Shown here piece by piece: positions 13,309 through 16,442 of a stretch of DNA of 16,442 nucleotides. Each line of letters opens with the position of its first letter. The first letter of the stretch is position 1. The notes under the pieces are model-generated. The model was not told where the DNA came from. It did no database searches and saw only the letters and a list, made by a program, of their open reading frames with translations. Position numbers and translations under genes: made by a program. This DNA is from Gallionellaceae bacterium UBA6222 (GTDB lineage: Bacteria > Pseudomonadota > Gammaproteobacteria > Burkholderiales > Gallionellaceae), in the NCBI GenBank assembly GCA_002421915.1, contig DISA01000067.1, positions 176-16,617 on the forward strand. Direction: 5' to 3'.

Positions 13309-13998
13309 ATGGCAACCGATCTCGAAATTCTGAAATCTAATCTGACTGAAGCTCTGGGCATTCACGTGGTGAGCCTTGAGCAACGCTTGGGAGAACTGAC
13401 TCTGGTAGTCAAGTCTGGTGATATGGCCAGCGTGTTTACACGCCTGCGGGATGATGCCGATTTGCGCTTTGAGGAATTGGTCGATGTCTGCGGTATTGAC
13501 TATTCCACCTACGGCAGTGAAACCTGCGAAGATGGGCGCTATATCGCGGATGTTGCGCACGCCGGGCCACGCTTTAGTTCCGACGTAACCCACGAAGCCG
13601 GGTTAGCCTCCGCTGAAACTCGCCATGCTCGTTTTGCCGCGGTCTACCACCTGTTATCCATCACTTACAACATGCGTTTGCGCGTGCGCGTTTTTGCCGA
13701 AGACGATGCCATGCCCATCTTGCCATCGGTCATCCAAATATGGCCGTCGGCGAACTGGTTCGAGCGCGAGACATTCGACCTGTTCGGCATCATCTTCACC
13801 GGGCACCCAGATCTGCGCCGCATCCTGACCGACTATGGCTTTGTCGGGAGTCCGTTCCGCAAGGATTTCCCGCTGTCGGGGACGGTGGAAATGCGCTACG
13901 ACGCCGCACAACAGCGCGTGATCTATGAGCCGGTGTCCATCGAGTCGCGCGAGATCACCCCGCGCTCGCTGCGTGAAGAACAATACGGACGTAATTGA
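13309..13998 (+). CDS. nuoC: NuoC, complex I 30 kDa subunit, with an apparent internal insertion
   Basis: NuoC is a peripheral-arm subunit that packs with NuoD near the quinone site. The signature is clear: NWFERETFDLFGIIFTGHPDLRRILTDYGF at 149-178 (quoted in part: FERETFDLFGIIFTGHPDLR), then SPFRKDFPLSG. At 229 residues it is longer than the roughly 200 I expect for betaproteobacterial NuoC. The excess lies between DYSTYGS and RFAAVYHLLS: about 31 residues (near 75-105) that relatives, as I recall them, lack. The DNA of this stretch resembles part of the insert in the nuoC-nuoD gap. The extra 93 bases are a whole number of codons, so the frame stays open. It is a separate gene, not fused to nuoD as in E. 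coli. Confidence 0.95.
   Translation: MATDLEILKSNLTEALGIHVVSLEQRLGELTLVVKSGDMASVFTRLRDDADLRFEELVDVCGIDYSTYGSETCEDGRYIADVAHAGPRFSSDVTHEAGLASAETRHARFAAVYHLLSITYNMRLRVRVFAEDDAMPILPSVIQIWPSANWFERETFDLFGIIFTGHPDLRRILTDYGFVGSPFRKDFPLSGTVEMRYDAAQQRVIYEPVSIESREITPRSLREEQYGRN
13552..13623. repeat. Putative palindromic repeat element inside nuoC (copy A)
   Basis: This part of nuoC carries TAACCC at 13586-13591 and GGGTTA at 13600-13605, a perfect 6-bp stem with an 8-base loop. It is followed by gttagcctccgctgaaactc at 13602-13621. That 20-mer matches 14080-14099 in the nuoC-nuoD gap at 17 of 20 bases, with only transitions differing. GTTGCG occurs upstream of the stem in both places (13552 and 14043), 50 and 37 bases before GTTAGCC. 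Limits of the element are uncertain. Codons on either side, GGGCGCTATATCGCG at 13534 and GCTCGTTTTGCCGCG at 13627, look like a diverged target duplication 93 bases apart, but this is weak. Confidence 0.45.
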
Positions 13999-14008
13999 GG
14001 CGGACTTA

Positions 14009-14041
14009 ATGGCTGAAATAAAAAACTACACCATGAATTTT
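14009..14041 (+). repeat. Duplicated nuoD 5' end, upstream copy
   Basis: These 33 bases repeat the first 11 codons of nuoD (14143-14175) with a single silent difference (C at 14026, T at 14160). The upstream copy keeps the ribosome site GAGG at 13997-14000, overlapping the nuoC stop, which was presumably the original nuoD initiation signal. After position 14041 the sequence departs completely from nuoD. Confidence 0.95.
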
Positions 14042-14134
14042 AGTTGCGGCCGCCCTGCGGGCTTAACTTGCATGGGCAAGTTAGCCTTCACTGAAATTCA
14101 GGGTGAACACACGTTGAATCTGGTGTCGAGATAG
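14009..14134 (+). CDS. 41-residue ORF starting with a copy of the NuoD N-terminus
   Basis: This frame starts at the duplicated nuoD ATG with a good ribosome site (GAGGCGG, about 6 bases upstream). It encodes MAEIKNYTMNF, identical to the NuoD start, then 30 unrelated residues from the insert (SCGRPAGLTCMGKLAFTEIQ and ten more) and stops at 14132-14134. The stop is 8 bases before the true nuoD ATG. It is best read as a decoy or leader ORF created by the duplication; ribosomes ending here could re-initiate at nuoD, whose own ribosome site is weak. I propose no function for the peptide itself. Confidence 0.5.
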   Translation: MAEIKNYTMNFSCGRPAGLTCMGKLAFTEIQGEHTLNLVSR

Positions 14135-14142
14135 GCAAAGTT
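14042..14142. repeat. Putative palindromic repeat element between nuoC and nuoD (copy B)
   Basis: About 100 bases lie between the two copies of the nuoD start. They contain two hairpins. TAACTTGC at 14064-14071 pairs with GCAAGTTA at 14076-14083 over a 4-base loop, extended by GGC/GCC around a bulged T. CTGAA at 14091-14095 pairs with TTCAG at 14097-14101, extended by TTCA/TGAA around a GG bulge. The segment gttagccttcactgaaattc at 14080-14099 recurs inside nuoC with 3 differences in 20. There is no transposase gene and no poly-T after the stems. A small non-autonomous mobile repeat is the best reading; a local rearrangement is the alternative. Confidence 0.5.
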
Positions 14143-14175
14143 ATGGCTGAAATAAAAAATTACACCATGAATTTT
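14143..14175 (+). repeat. Duplicated nuoD 5' end, copy within the intact gene
   Basis: Downstream member of the 33-base direct repeat (32 of 33 identical to 14009-14041). This copy continues into the full nuoD coding sequence (FGPQHPAAHG), so it is the functional start. Its ribosome site is poorer: only AGG at 14133-14135, overlapping the stop of the small ORF upstream. Confidence 0.95.
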
Positions 14176-15396
14176 GGGCCGCAGCACCCGGCGGCGCACG
14201 GTGTGCTGCGCCTGGTGCTGGAGCTAGACGGCGAAGTCGTCCAGCGCGCGGATCCGCACATCGGTTTATTGCACCGTGCCACCGAAAAACTGGCCGAACA
14301 CAAAACCTTCCTGCAATCCGTGCCGTATATGGACCGTCTTGATTACGTTTCCATGATGGTTAACGAGCACGCTTATGTGATGGCGATCGAGAAGCTGGCC
14401 GGGATCGAAGTGCCCCTGCGCGCGCAATACATCCGCGTCATGTTCGACGAGATCACGCGCATCCTGAATCACCTGCTGTGGTTGGGTGCATCCGGCATCG
14501 ACCTTGGGGCGATGACCCTGTTTTTCTACACATTCCGCGAGCGGGAAGATCTGTTTGATGCCTATGAGGCAGTTTCCGGCGCGCGCATGCACGCCGCCTA
14601 CTACCGTCCGGGCGGGGTGTACCGCGACCTGCCGGACAGCATGCCGCAATATCGCGCGAGCAAGATTCACAACGAGGCGGCGATCAAGAAGATGAACGAA
14701 GATCGTCAGGGATCTTTGCTGGATTTTCTCGAAGCCTTTACGCAGCGTTTCCCCGCTTATGTGGATGAGTACGAGACACTGCTGACCGACAACCGAATCT
14801 GGAAACAGCGCACGGTCGGGATCGGCGTGGTGTCACCGGAGCGTGCCATGGCCATGGGTTTCACCGGGCCGATGCTGCGCGGATCGGGTGTGGTGTGGGA
14901 TCTGCGCAAAAAGCAGCCGTACGAGGTGTATGACCGCATGGATTTTGATATTCCGGTCGGGGTGGAAGGCGATTGTTACGATCGTTACCTGGTGCGCATG
15001 GAGGAGATGCGCCAATCCAATCGCATCATCAGGCAGTGCATAGACTGGCTGCGCAAGAATCCCGGCCCGGTGATCGCGGGCGACTCCAAATTCGTGCCGC
15101 CCAAGCGGGAAGCGATGAAGCAGAATATGGAAGAATTGATTCACCACTTCAAACTATTTACCGAGGGTTTCCATGTGCCGGCGGGAGAGGTGTACTCCGC
15201 TGTTGAACACCCAAAGGGTGAGTTCGGTATCTATCTGGTGTCGGATGGCGCAAACAAACCCTACCGCATGAAGATTCGCGCCCCGGGCTTTGCCCATCTG
15301 GCGGGATTGGACGAGATGGCACGGGGACACATGATCGCGGATGTGGTGGCGATCATCGGTACGCAGGATATTGTTTTCGGGGAGATAGACCGCTGA
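14143..15396 (+). CDS. nuoD: NuoD, complex I 49 kDa subunit
   Basis: NuoD forms, with NuoB, the quinone-binding cavity of complex I. The 417-residue length is normal and the sequence is intact from MAEIKNYTMNFGPQHPAAHG to VFGEIDR. H19 in GPQHPAAHG and Y68 in PYMDRLDYV correspond by spacing (49 residues) to the quinone-contacting His38 and Tyr87 of the Thermus homologue. Other family stretches include HAAYYRPGGVYRDLPDSMPQ and GFTGPMLRGSGVVWDLRK. It is preceded by a partial duplicate of its own start and a putative repeat element, leaving 144 bases after nuoC where the other nuo genes nearly touch. Its stop overlaps the nuoE ATG by one base. Confidence 0.97.
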   Translation: MAEIKNYTMNFGPQHPAAHGVLRLVLELDGEVVQRADPHIGLLHRATEKLAEHKTFLQSVPYMDRLDYVSMMVNEHAYVMAIEKLAGIEVPLRAQYIRVMFDEITRILNHLLWLGASGIDLGAMTLFFYTFREREDLFDAYEAVSGARMHAAYYRPGGVYRDLPDSMPQYRASKIHNEAAIKKMNEDRQGSLLDFLEAFTQRFPAYVDEYETLLTDNRIWKQRTVGIGVVSPERAMAMGFTGPMLRGSGVVWDLRKKQPYEVYDRMDFDIPVGVEGDCYDRYLVRMEEMRQSNRIIRQCIDWLRKNPGPVIAGDSKFVPPKREAMKQNMEELIHHFKLFTEGFHVPAGEVYSAVEHPKGEFGIYLVSDGANKPYRMKIRAPGFAHLAGLDEMARGHMIADVVAIIGTQDIVFGEIDR

Positions 15397-15881
15397 TGTT
15401 GTCATCCACTGTTACCACGCACATCGACAAAGAGTTGAAGAAATATCCCGCGGATCAGCGCCAGTCTGCCGTGATGGCCGCCTTGCGTTTTGTGCAGGAT
15501 GAAAAGGGCTGGATCGCGCCGGAAGATATGGCGGATGTCGCCGCCTACCTGGGCATGCAGCAGATGGCGGTGTATGAGGTGGCGACCTTCTATCACATGT
15601 ACAACCTCAAGCCGATGGGCAAGCACACGCTGACCGTGTGCACCAACCTGTCCTGCACGCTGTGTGGTGCGGGCGATACCGTCGCCTATCTGGAGCAGAA
15701 GCTTGGGATCAAACTGGGAGAGGTGACGCCCGATGGCAAGTTTGGACTGCGCGAAGGTGAATGCATGGGGGCGTGCGTCGATGCACCACTGCTGACAGTT
15801 AGCAACAAAAAACTGTGCGGCCGCCTCACCACCGAGAAAATCGACCAGATTCTTGCCGATCTGGAAGGGGGCAAGGCATGA
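15396..15881 (+). CDS. nuoE: NuoE, complex I 24 kDa subunit with 2Fe-2S cluster N1a
   Basis: NuoE works with NuoF at the NADH end of complex I and carries a thioredoxin-fold 2Fe-2S cluster. The 161-residue protein shows the helical N-terminal region with RQSAVMAALRFVQDEKGWI and VYEVATFYHMYN. The four ligands are C82 and C87 in VCTNLSC and C123 and C127 in GECMGAC, which fits the family spacing of four and three residues. The start shares one base with the nuoD stop (TGATG), with GGGGAGA upstream, and its stop overlaps the nuoF start (ATGA), so translation of nuoD, nuoE and nuoF is coupled. No anomalies. Confidence 0.96.
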   Translation: MLSSTVTTHIDKELKKYPADQRQSAVMAALRFVQDEKGWIAPEDMADVAAYLGMQQMAVYEVATFYHMYNLKPMGKHTLTVCTNLSCTLCGAGDTVAYLEQKLGIKLGEVTPDGKFGLREGECMGACVDAPLLTVSNKKLCGRLTTEKIDQILADLEGGKA

Positions 15882-16442
15882 GCGCGCACATTATCCTGGC
15901 CACTGCCGCCGACGGGCTGACCAAGCTGGACAACTATGTCAAGGCGGGCGGTTATCAGGCTTTGCGCAAAGTATTGAGTGAGAAAATGTCGCCGGAAGCT
16001 CTCATTGCCGAAGTGAAGGCCTCCGGTCTGCGCGGCCGCGGCGGCGCGGGCTTTCCGACCGGCTTGAAGTGGAGTTTCATGCCGCGCAACTACGAGGGTG
16101 AAAAATACCTGGTGTGCAATTCGGATGAGGGTGAACCGGGGACCTGCAAAGACTGGGATATCCTGCGCTACAACCCGCATATGCTGATCGAGGGTATGGC
16201 GATCGCCGCTTATGCGATGGGCGTGAAGCACGCTTACAACTACATTCACGGTGAAATCTTTGAGGCCTATGAGCAGATGGAGGCGGCCTGCGAAGAGGCG
16301 CTCCAGGCCGGTTATCTGGGCAAGAACATCCTGGGGGCAGACTTTGAGTTCTATCTGCACAACCATCTGGGCTATGGCGCCTACGTGTGCGGTGAAGAGA
16401 CGGCTTTGCTCGAGTCCATCGAAGGCAAGAAGGGGCAGCCGC
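15878..16442 (+). CDS. nuoF: NuoF, NADH- and FMN-binding complex I subunit (C-terminal part missing)
   Basis: NuoF oxidises NADH and holds FMN and, in the missing part, cluster N3. The first 188 residues are present before the right edge. The glycine-rich nucleotide loop GRGGAGFPTGLKW lies at 53-65, the FMN/NADH-contacting CNSDEGEPGT at 80-89, and GAYVCGEETALLES at 167-180. In the stretch after EPGT, relatives from bacteria to human read KDR, whereas here residue 93 is tryptophan (KDW), explicable by one CGG to TGG change. The cysteine before it (GTCKD) also occurs in the human protein. The start overlaps the nuoE stop by 4 bases, with AAGG just upstream. Confidence 0.96.
   Translation, partial: MSAHIILATAADGLTKLDNYVKAGGYQALRKVLSEKMSPEALIAEVKASGLRGRGGAGFPTGLKWSFMPRNYEGEKYLVCNSDEGEPGTCKDWDILRYNPHMLIEGMAIAAYAMGVKHAYNYIHGEIFEAYEQMEAACEEALQAGYLGKNILGADFEFYLHNHLGYGAYVCGEETALLESIEGKKGQP

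Overview
The window looks like a chromosomal segment of a betaproteobacterium. The evidence is the gene order tpiA-secG-tRNA-Leu(GAG)-nuoA-nuoB-nuoC-nuoD-nuoE-nuoF, with nuoC and nuoD as separate genes, and the protein sequences of NuoB and NuoD. A Nitrosomonadales/Gallionellales-like lineage is my guess only. The DNA is moderately GC-rich and densely coding, with no insertion sequence, CRISPR array or rRNA.

Left arm (1-3949, minus strand): a compact-type high-affinity phosphate uptake operon, read right to left as pstS-pstC-pstA-pstB-phoU. PhoU is cut by the window edge. PstS binds phosphate in the periplasm, PstC and PstA form the channel, PstB powers it, and PhoU links transport to PhoR/PhoB signalling.

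Divergent control region (3950-4304): 355 bases without a gene, separating the left operon from a second Pst system on the plus strand. Both sides carry half-sites at 11-base spacing that resemble degenerate Pho boxes.

Middle (4305-10885, plus strand): a second Pst system of the long, Pseudomonas-like type. It has a different PstS-like binding protein, an unrecognised lipoprotein made of two copies of one domain, PstC (759 aa) and PstA (551 aa) with large extra periplasmic regions, and a second PstB, but no second PhoU in view. A GC-rich hairpin follows the binding-protein gene. A strong intrinsic terminator follows the lipoprotein gene, so the permease and ATPase genes are probably expressed at a lower level or from another start.

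Right arm (11154-16442, plus strand): tpiA, secG, tRNA-Leu(GAG), then the start of the complex I operon nuoABCDEF, with nuoF cut by the window edge. The nuo genes mostly overlap or nearly touch. The exception is a 144-base gap between nuoC and nuoD.

Most interesting point: the nuoC-nuoD gap contains a second copy of the first 33 bases of nuoD, then about 100 bases with two hairpins, then the real nuoD. Part of that insert resembles a segment inside nuoC: 17 of 20 bases match, and both copies carry a short stem ending in GTTA. That nuoC segment lies in a stretch of about 31 residues that appears to be extra relative to the NuoC family as I know it. This suggests two copies of a small palindromic repeat that can insert within or beside coding sequence while keeping it open. 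It is inference from one locus and needs a genome-wide search.
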